From assembly GCA_015064425.1 (NCBI GenBank), contig SVSF01000037.1, forward strand, positions 1-15,568: a stretch of 15,568 nucleotides of DNA, in the 5' to 3' direction. This document shows positions 1-7,725 of this stretch, one piece after another. Under the pieces are notes generated by a model. That model was given only the letters and a program-made list of their open reading frames with translations, did not search any database and was not told the origin of the DNA. The first letter of the stretch is position 1. Every line of letters starts with the position of its first letter. A program made the position numbers and the translations under genes. This DNA comes from Oscillospiraceae bacterium. GTDB taxonomy: Bacteria; Bacillota_A; Clostridia; Oscillospirales; CAG-272.

Positions 1-1724
1 CCTTCTTTTTGTTTTTCGAGGAGCTTCTTCTTTCTCGTTATATCACCGCCATAGCATTTGGCAAGAACATCTTTTCGGAGAGCTTTTACGGTCTCTCTTG
101 CAATTACCCTGCCGCCGCATGCTGCCTGAATGGGTATTTCAAAAAGCTGTCTCGGGATATTTTCTTTGAGTCTTTCCGCGATCTTTCTTCCTCGTGTATA
201 TGCTTTATCTTTGTGAACGATAAACGACAACGCATCGACAACTTCACCGTTAAGCATAATATCGAGCTTTACAAGATCTGAAGGCTTGTATCCGTCAAGC
301 TCATAGTCGAGGGATGCGTAACCTTTACTACGGCTCTTGAGGGCATCAAAAAAGTCGTAGATTATTTCGTTCAAGGGAAGGGTATAGTGGAGCTCCGAAC
401 GGTTGGAGTCAATATACTTCATGTCAATAAAATTACCACGTTTGTCCTGACAGAGCTCCATTATTCCGCCCACGTATTCAACAGGAGTAATAATATTAGC
501 CTTTACAACCGGCTCGTATGCCACCGAGGTCTCGTCGGGGGAAGGCTGGTTGGTGGGGTTATCTATAAATATCGTCTCTCCGTTCTTCAGCTCATATTTA
601 TATACAACGCTGGGCGCGGTGGTTATGATATCAAGATTGAATTCACGTTCAAGACGCTCCTGTATGATCTCCATATGGAGAAGTCCGAGAAATCCGCAAC
701 GGAATCCGAATCCCAAGGCAATGGACGTCTCGGGTTCAAAGGTAAGCGCAGCATCGTTGAGTTGGAGCTTTTCAAGTGCTGTACGGAGGTCTCCGTATCT
801 TGCTCCGTCTGCGGGGTAGATTCCCGAGAATACCATTGGAGGCACTTTTTTAAATCCGGGAAGCGGTTCGGGAATACCATCCTCAAAGGTGGTTATGGTA
901 TCACCGACACGTGTGTCGGATACGTTCTTTATACTTGCGGTTATATATCCAACGTCTCCTGCCGAAAGTTCATCTGTCCTTATAAGACCGAAAGGTCCCA
1001 TATGTCCTACTTCAACGACCTCAAAATCAGCTCCTGTATTCATCATAAGTATATGATCGGCTGCCTTAACCTTGCCGTCGATCACCCTTACGTATACTAC
1101 TACTCCTCTGTACGAATCGTAGTATGAGTCGAATATCATGCATTTAAGAGGCGCGTTTTCCTCCCCCTCGGGTGCGGGAATGCTTGTGACGATCTTTTCA
1201 AGAACTTCCTTTATGTTAAGACCTGTTTTCGCAGATACCGCAGGAGAGTCTTGAGCGGGTATGCCAATGACTTCTTCTATCTCATCTTTGCAAAGTTGAA
1301 TATTTGCAGAGGGAAGATCGATCTTATTTATGACCGGAAGTATTTCAAGATCGCAGTCGGCCGCCAGATATGCGTTTGCAAGGGTCTGAGCTTCAATACC
1401 CTGTGTTGCGTCAACGACGAGAAGAGCACCCTCACAAGCCTTGAGCGAACGTGATACCTCATAGTTGAAGTCCACATGTCCGGGAGTGTCTATAAGATTG
1501 AACTGATAGGTCTCTCCGTCGTCTGCGGTATAACTGAGACTTACCGCACGGGCTTTGATGGTAATCCCTCTTTCACGTTCAAGATCCATATTGTCGAGAA
1601 GCTGTTCCTCCATCTCACGGGTGGAAACGGTATCGGTCTTCTCGAGAATACGGTCAGCAAGGGTAGATTTACCGTGGTCGATATGGGCGATTATAGAAAA
1701 ATTTCTTATGTTTTTTTTGTTCAT
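1..1724 (-). CDS. lepA: Elongation factor 4 (LepA), 3' end cut off by the window edge
   Basis: Translating GTPase of the EF-G-like class that binds stalled or back-translocating ribosomes in the cytoplasm and is widely conserved. The frame reads from an ATG at 1724 through 574 codons to the left edge without a stop; the family is about 600 residues, so roughly the last 25 are missing. Visible motifs are the P-loop AHIDHGKST (residues 13-21), G3 DTPGH (79-83), G4 NKID (133-136) and the LepA signature around [12 protein letters not shown] (near residue 350). The start is supported by an AGG-type ribosome site about ten bases upstream and by a promoter at 1764-1792. It is divergent from aroA. 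Nothing looks broken; the truncation is only the window edge. Confidence 0.97.
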   Translation of the reverse strand, partial: MNKKNIRNFSIIAHIDHGKSTLADRILEKTDTVSTREMEEQLLDNMDLERERGITIKARAVSLSYTADDGETYQFNLIDTPGHVDFNYEVSRSLKACEGALLVVDATQGIEAQTLANAYLAADCDLEILPVINKIDLPSANIQLCKDEIEEVIGIPAQDSPAVSAKTGLNIKEVLEKIVTSIPAPEGEENAPLKCMIFDSYYDSYRGVVVYVRVIDGKVKAADHILMMNTGADFEVVEVGHMGPFGLIRTDELSAGDVGYITASIKNVSDTRVGDTITTFEDGIPEPLPGFKKVPPMVFSGIYPADGARYGDLRTALEKLQLNDAALTFEPETSIALGFGFRCGFLGLLHMEIIQERLEREFNLDIITTAPSVVYKYELKNGETIFIDNPTNQPSPDETSVAYEPVVKANIITPVEYVGGIMELCQDKRGNFIDMKYIDSNRSELHYTLPLNEIIYDFFDALKSRSKGYASLDYELDGYKPSDLVKLDIMLNGEVVDALSFIVHKDKAYTRGRKIAERLKENIPRQLFEIPIQAACGGRVIARETVKALRKDVLAKCYGGDITRKKKLLEKQKE

Positions 1725-1763
1725 ATCTTTTTTACCTGAGCATTTTCTTTAATTTAATTATAT

Positions 1764-1792
1764 ATTATACTACAAAACCAAATTTAAATCAA
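1764..1792 (-). promoter_or_regulatory. Sigma-A-type promoter of lepA
   Basis: On the minus strand a TTGATT -35 box (1792-1787) and a perfect TATAAT -10 box (1769-1764) are separated by 17 bases. The predicted transcript start is near 1757, about 33 bases before the lepA ATG. The flanks are very AT-rich. The reading is by eye. Confidence 0.75.
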
Positions 1793-1856
1793 CAGAAAAG
1801 CGGTCTTAAAACATAGATGCCAAAAATGTTTTTTCAAAATAGCGATGTATCTCCAA

Positions 1857-1885
1857 TTTACATTTTTCTATTTTTATGCTATAAT
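1857..1885 (+). promoter_or_regulatory. Extended -10 promoter of aroA-rlmA
   Basis: TTTACA (1857-1862), 17-base spacer, TATAAT (1880-1885) preceded by TGC, which forms an extended -10. The predicted start is near 1892, giving a short leader of about 16 bases with GAGGAGG at 1894-1900. Because the promoter lies downstream of the in-frame ATG at 1845, it settles the aroA start at 1908. Confidence 0.8.
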
Positions 1886-1907
1886 CCATATCAGAGGAGG
1901 CGGTAGA

Positions 1908-3173
1908 ATGGATATAGTTGCAAGACCCTGCAAAATATGCGGTACAGTAAATGCAGTATCGTCAAAATCGGAAGCACACAGAATATTTCTTTCTGCTGCG
2001 TTGTCTGAAAATCAGAGTACGGTAGAACTTAACGATACCTCTTTGGATATTGATGCGACTCTTGAATGTATAAAGGCTATGGGAACGGAAATAACGCGCC
2101 GAGATAATCTGCATACCGTGACACCGTCCGCGTATTCGGTAGAAGCTCCTATGCTTGACTGCCGTTCGAGCGGAAGTACGTTGAGATTTTTCCTGCCTGC
2201 GGTGACTGCACTGTTTGAAAAGGCAGAATTCAGATGCGGAGAACAGTTAAGAAACAGACCTATAAAACCCCTTTTGGAGGCACTTGAAAAAAACGGTGTG
2301 TCCTTCAGCGGGGACAGGCTTCCTTTAGATAGCTTTGGAAAACTTCATGCCGGAGATTTTCGTATTCCGGGAAATATAAGTTCTCAATTTATTTCGGGAC
2401 TGTTGTTTGCACTTCCTTTGCTTGAGGGCAATAGCAGAATTATTATTGATTCTCCTATGAGAACTATGGCTTATGCCGAGATGACCATAAAGATACTGCA
2501 TCAGTTTGGAATAAAGTTATTGAGAGAGGATAACATCATAAGCGTTCCCGGATGCCAGAAATACAGATCGTCTCCCATACTCAGCGTAGGAGGAGATTAT
2601 GCAAATTCCGCGTTTATGCTTGGAGCTGCCGCTATAGGTGGAAACTGTGCGGTAAGAGGGCTTATGTCAAACTCCGTACAGAACGATAAGGCTATACTCG
2701 AGCTTCTGATGAAATACGGAGCTGATCTTAAAATAAACGGAGAGGTCTGTACGGTTAGCGCAAATGACAGGAGACCAATAACTGCAGACGTTTCCGATAT
2801 TCCCGACTTATTTCCTGCGCTTGCTGTGATGGCATGTGCGGCAGAAGGAAAGTCACATTTTTACGGTACGGGAAGGCTCAGATACAAAGAAAGCGATAGG
2901 TGCAGATCGGTGAAAGCTATGCTGGAAGCTTTGGGTGTAAAGTGTGTGGCACTTGATGAAGAGTTTGTGATATTCGGTACGGGAAAACTCAGAGGAGGTA
3001 TCGTGCAAAGTTTTAACGATCACAGAATAGTAATGGCGGCTGTAATGGCATCTGCTATGGCTGACGGAGATATAAGCATTAATAATTGCTCATCCGTCAG
3101 AAAATCTTATCCTGAGTTTTTCAAGGATTTCGGCTCCATAGGAGGAAGCTTGAAGGTAGGAACCTTAAAATAA
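1908..3173 (+). CDS. aroA: 3-phosphoshikimate 1-carboxyvinyltransferase (EPSP synthase)
   Basis: Sixth step of the shikimate pathway: shikimate-3-phosphate plus phosphoenolpyruvate gives EPSP and phosphate, in the cytoplasm. The 421-residue product is of normal length. Recognisable sites in order are SKSEAHR (19-25; Lys20, Ser21 and Arg25 contact substrate), RSSGSTLRF (86-94, the PEP-site loop that is NAGT-like in E. coli), LRNRPI (114-119), SSQF (158-161), DIPDLFPALAV with Asp300, KESDR (327-331) and NDHRI (370-374). The start at 1908 has GAGGAGG seven bases upstream and a promoter just before it; the longer in-frame ATG at 1845 would lie upstream of the -35 box. rlmA follows after 15 bases, so the two are probably co-transcribed. 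Arginine is mostly AGA/AGG (21 of 25), unlike the operon at the right end. Confidence 0.96.
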   Translation: MDIVARPCKICGTVNAVSSKSEAHRIFLSAALSENQSTVELNDTSLDIDATLECIKAMGTEITRRDNLHTVTPSAYSVEAPMLDCRSSGSTLRFFLPAVTALFEKAEFRCGEQLRNRPIKPLLEALEKNGVSFSGDRLPLDSFGKLHAGDFRIPGNISSQFISGLLFALPLLEGNSRIIIDSPMRTMAYAEMTIKILHQFGIKLLREDNIISVPGCQKYRSSPILSVGGDYANSAFMLGAAAIGGNCAVRGLMSNSVQNDKAILELLMKYGADLKINGEVCTVSANDRRPITADVSDIPDLFPALAVMACAAEGKSHFYGTGRLRYKESDRCRSVKAMLEALGVKCVALDEEFVIFGTGKLRGGIVQSFNDHRIVMAAVMASAMADGDISINNCSSVRKSYPEFFKDFGSIGGSLKVGTLK

Positions 3174-3188
3174 TTTTTTGGAGATATT

Positions 3189-4022
3189 ATGGATCTTTTT
3201 ATTTGTCCCCATTGCAAATTGCCGTTGAGTTTGGAGGGGAAGAGCCTCAAATGTGAAAACGGCCATCTTTTCGATGTAGCTAAGGAAGGCTACGTTAATC
3301 TGCTGCCGCCGAATAAAATGAATTCCAAACTTCCCGGTGACAGCAAGGAAATGGTGGAAGCGAGACGCAGTTTTCTTGAAAAGGGTTATTACAGTCTGCT
3401 TTGCCGTGAGCTTTGCAGAGAGTGCGTAGCTCTTTTATCCGGAAAGAGAGAGGCTTTTGTTACAGACTTCGGATGCGGAGAGGGGTACTATACAGAGAGT
3501 ATAGCTGAAAGTATTTTGAATGCGGGAATAAAGCTTTCTCTTGCAGGTGTGGATATATCGAAAAATGCAGTAAAACTTGCCGCCAAACGTAAGGGAAGGG
3601 CATCCTATGCAGTTGCCAGCGTTTACGGTATGCCTCTGCCAGACGGATGTGCGGATCTTGCTTTAAACATATTTTCTCCTCTCGCTTTGGATGAACTGAA
3701 ACGCGTTGTGAAGAAAGACGGTTATTTTGTGTACGTTGTACCGTCTGAAAAGCATTTGTGGGAAATGAAGCAGACGGTATATAAGGAGCCATATAAAAAT
3801 AAAAGCGAACGTATAGAATACGAAGGCTTTGAACTTATAAATACCGTAGCTGTAAGGTATGAAGCATTTTTGAATACGAGAGAAGATATTTCGGCTCTTT
3901 TCGGTATGACTCCATACTTTTGGCGCTCTCCCAAAGAGGGCGCGGAAAAGCTTTTGTCGTTGGATAGCTTGACTTGCAGCATAGGCTTTGATATACACGT
4001 ATATAAAAGAAAAGCAGACTGA
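3189..4022 (+). CDS. rlmA: 23S rRNA (guanine-N1)-methyltransferase, RlmA family
   Basis: SAM-dependent methylation of N1 of a guanine in hairpin 35 of 23S rRNA. In Gram-positive bacteria this family (RlmA-II) modifies G748 and in Gram-negatives G745, so G748 is the likely target here by analogy. The 277-residue product has the family's N-terminal zinc finger (Cys6, Cys9, Cys22, His26), the following FDVAKEGYVNLLP and GDSKEMVEARRSFLEKGYY blocks, and SAM motif I DFGCGEGYY (93-101). The start has GGAG at 3180-3183. The gene is second in a pair with aroA. Its last codons form one arm of a perfect terminator palindrome shared with the converging gene, and the product ends in Lys-Ala-Asp because of that. 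There are no signs of damage. Confidence 0.92.
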   Translation: MDLFICPHCKLPLSLEGKSLKCENGHLFDVAKEGYVNLLPPNKMNSKLPGDSKEMVEARRSFLEKGYYSLLCRELCRECVALLSGKREAFVTDFGCGEGYYTESIAESILNAGIKLSLAGVDISKNAVKLAAKRKGRASYAVASVYGMPLPDGCADLALNIFSPLALDELKRVVKKDGYFVYVVPSEKHLWEMKQTVYKEPYKNKSERIEYEGFELINTVAVRYEAFLNTREDISALFGMTPYFWRSPKEGAEKLLSLDSLTCSIGFDIHVYKRKAD

Positions 4023-4038
4023 ATATCAGTCTGCTTTT
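4010..4038. terminator. Bidirectional terminator that spans both converging stop codons
   Basis: Perfect inverted repeat: AAAAGCAGACTGA (4010-4022), loop ATA, TCAGTCTGCTTTT (4026-4038). Either strand gives a 13-bp stem with a terminal U4. The left arm contains the rlmA stop (TGA 4020-4022) and the right arm the stop of the minus-strand gene (4028-4026). The spacer between the two coding regions is only three bases, so the whole terminator is coding except for the loop. Confidence 0.88.
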
Positions 4039-4784
4039 ATGATATTTTCATATATGATATTTGCAATATTTGAATATCCTTTGCTATTAAAATGAACGGA
4101 GTCGAAGTAGAAGAGGTTACTTCCGCTTTTGGTAGCGGAAAAAATATCAATAAGAGTTACACCCATATCATCTGCCGCTTTTTTCTGTAAAGGGACGATC
4201 CTTGCGGTAAGCCTTTCGTTGAGCTTTTCGTTATGGTTTCCGCTTGGAGAGGTGGCAAGGTATACTGTAGGTGTACTGTCAAGGGAAGTGTAGATATCTA
4301 TAATATTTTTTAGACATTTAAGGAATTTTTCGTTGTTTTCATCGGTGACCATAAGGATAGCGTCATTTGTGCCGAGCATAATAACAACGACGTCGGGTTC
4401 AAAATCAACACTTGCTCTGTATTGCTCCGATCCAAGATACGGAGAGTTTTCTTTGCCAAGTCCCGTATCTGTCATTGCGGTAGATCCGGGATAGCCGAAG
4501 TTGCTTACCACGTAATCTTCGCCTAATAACTCTGCAAGATGGGCAGGATAAGAATATTTTTCGGTATCGGTGCATCCTACTCCGTATGTCAGACTGTCAC
4601 CTACACAAGCTACTTTGATCTTTTTTTGCTCGGTTTCCGTCTCGTTTTCTGCTGTGCCGCTTTTGTTTGATAAGCTTTCCTCCTCTGTTGTTTCTTCTGC
4701 AGAGGAGCTTTCTTTTTCCGTATATCCGCAGGAAACCGAAAGGAACAGAAAAAGAATGGCTAAGAGTACTGCAAGCTTTTTCAT
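4026..4784 (-). CDS. SGNH/GDSL-type hydrolase lipoprotein
   Basis: Predicted membrane-anchored, extracytoplasmic esterase or deacylase; the substrate cannot be told from sequence. The 252-residue product has a lipoprotein signal (MKKLAVLLAI.., Cys19 in FLSVSC; Ser at -3 is a little unusual) and an acidic Ser/Thr/Glu linker (20-55). An SGNH domain follows: GDSL (62-65, nucleophile Ser64), Gly-containing NFGYPGS (95-101), GTND (138-141, oxyanion Asn140) and DSVH (228-231, Asp228/His231), so the full catalytic set is present. The start codon lies one base after the stop of the upstream gene (TAA-t-ATG), and I see no ribosome site, so translation by coupling or re-initiation is likely. Its 3' end is part of the shared terminator. 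The fold matches lysophospholipase L1/acyl-esterase relatives. Confidence 0.88.
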   Translation of the reverse strand: MKKLAVLLAILFLFLSVSCGYTEKESSSAEETTEEESLSNKSGTAENETETEQKKIKVACVGDSLTYGVGCTDTEKYSYPAHLAELLGEDYVVSNFGYPGSTAMTDTGLGKENSPYLGSEQYRASVDFEPDVVVIMLGTNDAILMVTDENNEKFLKCLKNIIDIYTSLDSTPTVYLATSPSGNHNEKLNERLTARIVPLQKKAADDMGVTLIDIFSATKSGSNLFYFDSVHFNSKGYSNIANIIYENIIKAD

Positions 4785-4785
4785 A

Positions 4786-5535
4786 TTAAAGCGCAGTTAC
4801 CGTATAAGGATCTTTTATTGCCGCATCTGCCGCTTTTCTTATGATGGCGATATCCTCTTTTGATATACCGGGATCTTCAAATATGAGCTCTGAGGGCATT
4901 TTCCCAAGTATCTTTGCAGTATAGGTGAGAGCTGTAGCATATCTGCCCAAAGGAAGGCTCATATGGACAGTGTCTCTTGTAAGTCTCGGGGTCATATCCG
5001 TTGTGCGGAGATTCATTACCGTAGTTCCCGTAGGTATAATATCCTTGAAAATACCTAAAGGAAGGATATTTTCTCTGGTGGTCTTCCTTAATACGCGGAA
5101 AATTATATCCTCCTGCTCGGGATAGTCGGGACCTGTCTCTGCAATAATGGGCCAAGGCATTATCCAATAGAAATAGGGCTTGTCACCTACACGGCTTCTT
5201 ACGAATTCGTAAAGCTTTTTCACGTTTTCTGCAAAAAGTTCGGGTTCGTAAAGGTCGAATATACCCGGCATAAGTGTAACGATATCCCACTCGTGTTCGC
5301 ATATTGCGGGTTCTATTCCTTCGGGATAGCTTTCGTTCCAGTTCCCGTCATCGGTCCTATATACCCAAAACGGTGTCATATCATTATCGATAAATTTAAC
5401 GTAGCGGAATACGTCGCAGGAGGGGTAGTGTACTGCTGTTTGGTGTATTTTTTCGTATCCTTCGGTTTTTATTATATTAAAGCTTTGCGCCATACTGTCA
5501 AAACCAAAGCTGTTTCCTATTTCAAGTATATTCAT
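4786..5535 (-). CDS. Leaderless SGNH-like protein (DUF4886-type), paralogue of the two upstream lipoproteins
   Basis: The 249-residue product aligns over its length with the catalytic halves of the two upstream proteins: NILEIGNSFGFD (Ser9 in the nucleophile position), AVHY (34-37), EWDIVTLM, YFYWIMPWP, MNLRT and TRDTVHMSLPLGRYA (Asp188/His191). The GNSF...DxxHxS...GRY pattern is that of DUF4886-like SGNH proteins, so a hydrolase role is inferred. Unlike its paralogues it has no signal peptide or linker and should be cytoplasmic. The start at 5535 has AAGGAG at a good distance; an in-frame ATG at 5589 falls inside the -35 box and is rejected. A consensus promoter (5561-5589) and an upstream terminator (5592-5620) make it the first gene of its own two-gene unit with the GDSL lipoprotein. 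Confidence 0.82.
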   Translation of the reverse strand: MNILEIGNSFGFDSMAQSFNIIKTEGYEKIHQTAVHYPSCDVFRYVKFIDNDMTPFWVYRTDDGNWNESYPEGIEPAICEHEWDIVTLMPGIFDLYEPELFAENVKKLYEFVRSRVGDKPYFYWIMPWPIIAETGPDYPEQEDIIFRVLRKTTRENILPLGIFKDIIPTGTTVMNLRTTDMTPRLTRDTVHMSLPLGRYATALTYTAKILGKMPSELIFEDPGISKEDIAIIRKAADAAIKDPYTVTAL

Positions 5536-5560
5536 AAAAAACTCCTTCTGTTTTTTTTTA

Positions 5561-5589
5561 ATTATAGAATACATTACTGTATATGTCAA
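5561..5589 (-). promoter_or_regulatory. Perfect-consensus sigma-A promoter for the leaderless SGNH gene
   Basis: On the minus strand TTGACA (5589-5584), exactly 17 bases, then TATAAT (5566-5561). Transcription should start near 5554, with a leader containing a run of nine A residues before AGAAGGAG and the ATG at 5535. It sits immediately after the terminator of the upstream gene. This is the best promoter match in the window. Confidence 0.88.
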
Positions 5590-5591
5590 TA

Positions 5592-5620
5592 TAAAAACCG
5601 CCGAAATTCGGCGGTTTTTA
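5592..5620. terminator. Rho-independent terminator after the SGNH lipoprotein pair
   Basis: Symmetric inverted repeat with CCGCCG (5598-5603) and CGGCGG (5609-5614) as a GC stem, flanked by A5 and T5 that extend it to 14-base arms (5592-5605 and 5607-5620). It begins four bases past the stop of the minus-strand gene ending at 5625. It separates the upstream lipoprotein unit from the promoter at 5561-5589. The symmetry would let it work on both strands, but only minus-strand genes need it. Confidence 0.9.
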
Positions 5621-5624
5621 CGTA

Positions 5625-6641
5625 TTATTTGTATGTTGATTCGGTTACGTCAAAAGGAGTGTTAATGGCGTTGGTAACTGCTTCCCAAAGGGCGGGAACG
5701 GTCTTCTTATTGAGGCCGCTTGCAGACTCTGTGGGGAAGTAAGAACAGTCCTCTACTGTTTTACCGGTTACAACGCAAGCGTAGTGAAGGGAGGCGGCAT
5801 ATCTTGCAACTACCAGACTCAGATGGAAATTGTCTCTTTCCAGATGATTTTTGAACATACTTGTTCTGAGATTCTGTACTACCGTGCCTGCTGGGATGAT
5901 TCCGTCAAAGGCTTCGTTGGGAACGATATACTTTTCAACGCAATCCGTAATGGCATTATACATAGTCATCTGATCGTTGTTGTAAAGCTTGTAGTCGTTG
6001 TCTCTGTATGTTGTGCTGTACGCCCAGGGCATATACCAGAAGAGCTTGTAGTCCTTGTTTGGTGAATGTTCCTCGATGAATTCTATCATAAACTCGATAT
6101 TTCCGTCGGTATACTTGTTTTCAAGACCCGCGTGGTTACTATGGTTCATAATGGAGATAACGTCCCATTCTTCGGATGCAATAATATCTTTAAGAACTGC
6201 GTTTTCCTTGCAAGTGAGAGGTTTTTCGTTATCTATAACATAATCGTAAAATACTGCCTTGTCTCTCTTGGCGTACTGAGCGTACTGCTGAATGGTACAA
6301 GCGGAATAATGAACGGCTCTTATGTAGATATCTTCGTACCCCATACTCTTGAGAATCGGATAGAGATTTGCTACCGCATCCCAACCGAAACTGTTGCCTA
6401 TTTCAAGAATACGGATGGATTTCTTTTCCGGTTCTGTTTTCGCTTCGGTCTCGGTTTCTGTTTCGGTTATTTTTTCTGTTTCTTTTTCTGCCATTTTCTC
6501 GGTCTCCTTACCTGTTTCGGTTGCGGTTCCGTTTATGCTTTCCGCATCGGTATCTTTCTCGTCTCCGCCGCAGGCGGAAAAAAGGGATATGAGCATTGCA
6601 AATACCAAAAAGACGGATAAAGTTTTGAGTATGTGTTTCAT
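5625..6641 (-). CDS. SGNH-like lipoprotein (DUF4886-type), second of a tandem pair
   Basis: The 338-residue product carries a lipoprotein signal (Cys24 in SLFSAC) and a long Glu/Thr/Lys linker (about 27-73, including KETEKMAEKETEKITE and TE repeats). A catalytic-like domain follows: IRILEIGNSFGWD (Ser84 in the nucleophile position), AVHYSACTIQQYAQYAKRD, EWDVISIM, FWYMPWAY, QNLRTS and RDNFHLSLVVARYAA (Asp270/His273). It is probably an envelope-exposed deacylase-type enzyme; DUF4886 similarity is from remembered motifs and the substrate is unknown. It starts 13 bases after the stop of its upstream paralogue with TAAGGAG overlapping that stop, so the two are co-transcribed. The two proteins are clearly related throughout, but the linker DNA is far more alike than the domains. 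A strong terminator follows. Confidence 0.83.
   Translation of the reverse strand: MKHILKTLSVFLVFAMLISLFSACGGDEKDTDAESINGTATETGKETEKMAEKETEKITETETETEAKTEPEKKSIRILEIGNSFGWDAVANLYPILKSMGYEDIYIRAVHYSACTIQQYAQYAKRDKAVFYDYVIDNEKPLTCKENAVLKDIIASEEWDVISIMNHSNHAGLENKYTDGNIEFMIEFIEEHSPNKDYKLFWYMPWAYSTTYRDNDYKLYNNDQMTMYNAITDCVEKYIVPNEAFDGIIPAGTVVQNLRTSMFKNHLERDNFHLSLVVARYAASLHYACVVTGKTVEDCSYFPTESASGLNKKTVPALWEAVTNAINTPFDVTESTYK
6371..6519 (-). repeat. Near-identical linker repeat, copy 2
   Basis: 149 bases encoding the start of the SGNH domain and the Glu/Thr/Lys linker. It matches 7404-7558 with only three substitutions (all G here, A in the other copy, + strand) and one 6-base deletion, a missing CTCGGT unit that encodes one Thr-Glu pair. 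Outside this tract the two genes diverge much more. Confidence 0.9.
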
Positions 6642-6654
6642 ATCAAATATCTCC

Positions 6655-7662
6655 TTATTTAGAACATTCTGTTATTTTGAAGGGATTCTCAAGAGCGCTT
6701 TTTACGGTATTGCGTACTATCTCAACAGTATTTTTGTTGAGGCCGCTTGCGGAATCTGTGGGGAAGTAAGCACAGTCGTCTACAGTCTTGCCGGTTATGG
6801 CACAAGCAAAGGTGAGAGATGCGGCATATCTGCCGAGAACAAGACTAAGGTGGTGATTGTCTCTTTCGATCTTACCTTCAAATGTCTTGCTGGTTCTGAG
6901 GCTCTGGATCGCTGTTCCGTTAGGAATGAATCCTTTAAATGCATCGTTGGTTAAAATATACTTTTTTACATTTTCTGTCATCATATTGAACATTTTGATC
7001 GGGTCTTTTTCGTAAAGCTTAGCAAAATTCGCATCCGTACTTGTTTTGGTATAGGGCCATGCCATATGCCAGAAAAGCTTATAGTCTTTATTGGGCGAAT
7101 GCTCTTTTACGTAGTTGATCATGTATTCAAGGTTTCCGTCGGTATATTTTTTCTCAACTCCCACATCGGCGCTGTTTTGCATTAAAGTGATAACGTCCCA
7201 TTCACCGGACTCGATTATATCCTTCAGAACGGATCCTTCCTTGCTTTGGAGGGGGGCGTCGTTGTCTATTGTATATTCGTAGAATACTGCTCTGTCTCTC
7301 TTTGCAAACTGAGCATACTGTTGGATGCTGCATGCGGAGTAGTGTACTGCCTTTATATATATATCCTCATAGCCCATACTTTTGAGAACGGGGTAGAGAT
7401 TGGCTACCGCATCCCAACCAAAACTGTTGCCTATTTCAAGAATACGGATAGATTTCTTTTCCGGTTCTGTTTTCACTTCGGTCTCGGTCTCGGTTTCTGT
7501 TTCGGTTATTTTTTCTGTTTCTTTTTCTGCCATTTTCTCGGTCTCCTTACCTGTTTCGCCGGTATTTATTTCTTCATTTTTGTTTTCGCTACAAGCGAAA
7601 AAAGTCGACGCGATAAATACCAGACACATTAATAACGATAGTGCTCTAATGATTTTCTTCAT
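6655..7662 (-). CDS. SGNH-like lipoprotein (DUF4886-type), first of a tandem pair
   Basis: The 335-residue product has a lipoprotein signal (Cys24 in STFFAC), a charged Glu/Thr/Lys linker (about 26-69) and an SGNH-like domain: IRILEIGNSFGWD (Ser80), AVHYSACSIQQYAQFAKRD, EWDVITLM, YKLFWHMAWPY, QSLRTS and ERDNHHLSLVLGRYAASL (Asp268, His270/His271). It is the closest relative of the next gene, with one more TE dipeptide in the linker. It probably acts outside the membrane on an acylated or acetylated envelope or glycan substrate (inference). An AGAGGTAGG ribosome region precedes the ATG at 7662. It lies 63 bases after the repeat lipoprotein gene, with neither a terminator nor a convincing promoter between them, so the three lipoprotein genes may form one unit. 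Confidence 0.83.
   Translation of the reverse strand: MKKIIRALSLLMCLVFIASTFFACSENKNEEINTGETGKETEKMAEKETEKITETETETETEVKTEPEKKSIRILEIGNSFGWDAVANLYPVLKSMGYEDIYIKAVHYSACSIQQYAQFAKRDRAVFYEYTIDNDAPLQSKEGSVLKDIIESGEWDVITLMQNSADVGVEKKYTDGNLEYMINYVKEHSPNKDYKLFWHMAWPYTKTSTDANFAKLYEKDPIKMFNMMTENVKKYILTNDAFKGFIPNGTAIQSLRTSKTFEGKIERDNHHLSLVLGRYAASLTFACAITGKTVDDCAYFPTDSASGLNKNTVEIVRNTVKSALENPFKITECSK
7404..7558 (-). repeat. Near-identical linker repeat, copy 1
   Basis: 155 bases matching 6371-6519 with three substitutions and one extra 6-base CTCGGT unit. It codes for the linker and first residues of the SGNH domain of the upstream paralogue. The Thr-Glu coding run is built of CTCGGT/TTCGGT-type hexamers on the + strand, a good substrate for slippage. 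Confidence 0.9.
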
Positions 7663-7725
7663 ATTCCTACCTCTTTAGTATTTATTGCTTGTGTAATTTC
7701 GAATGCGCATTTAGCATACGTAAAA

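Noticed and set aside
387..1127. Long plus-strand open frame inside the lepA region
   Set aside because: It is antisense to the continuous LepA frame, which carries all expected GTPase motifs; its own product has no recognisable domain and no ribosome site.
1845..1907. Longer N-terminus for aroA starting at 1845
   Set aside because: The -35 and -10 boxes lie downstream of that ATG, and GAGGAGG precedes the ATG at 1908, where the family's normal N-terminus begins.
5536..5589. Longer N-terminus for the leaderless SGNH gene starting at 5589
   Set aside because: It would start inside the -35 box; the extra residues are lysine-rich read-through of the leader, not a signal peptide, and a good ribosome site precedes 5535.
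6450..6520. TTCGGT/CTCGGT and TTTCTG runs as a CRISPR-like or intergenic tandem repeat
   Set aside because: They are in-frame codons for the Thr/Glu/Lys linker of a lipoprotein; there are no spacers and the pattern is only a low-complexity coding tract.
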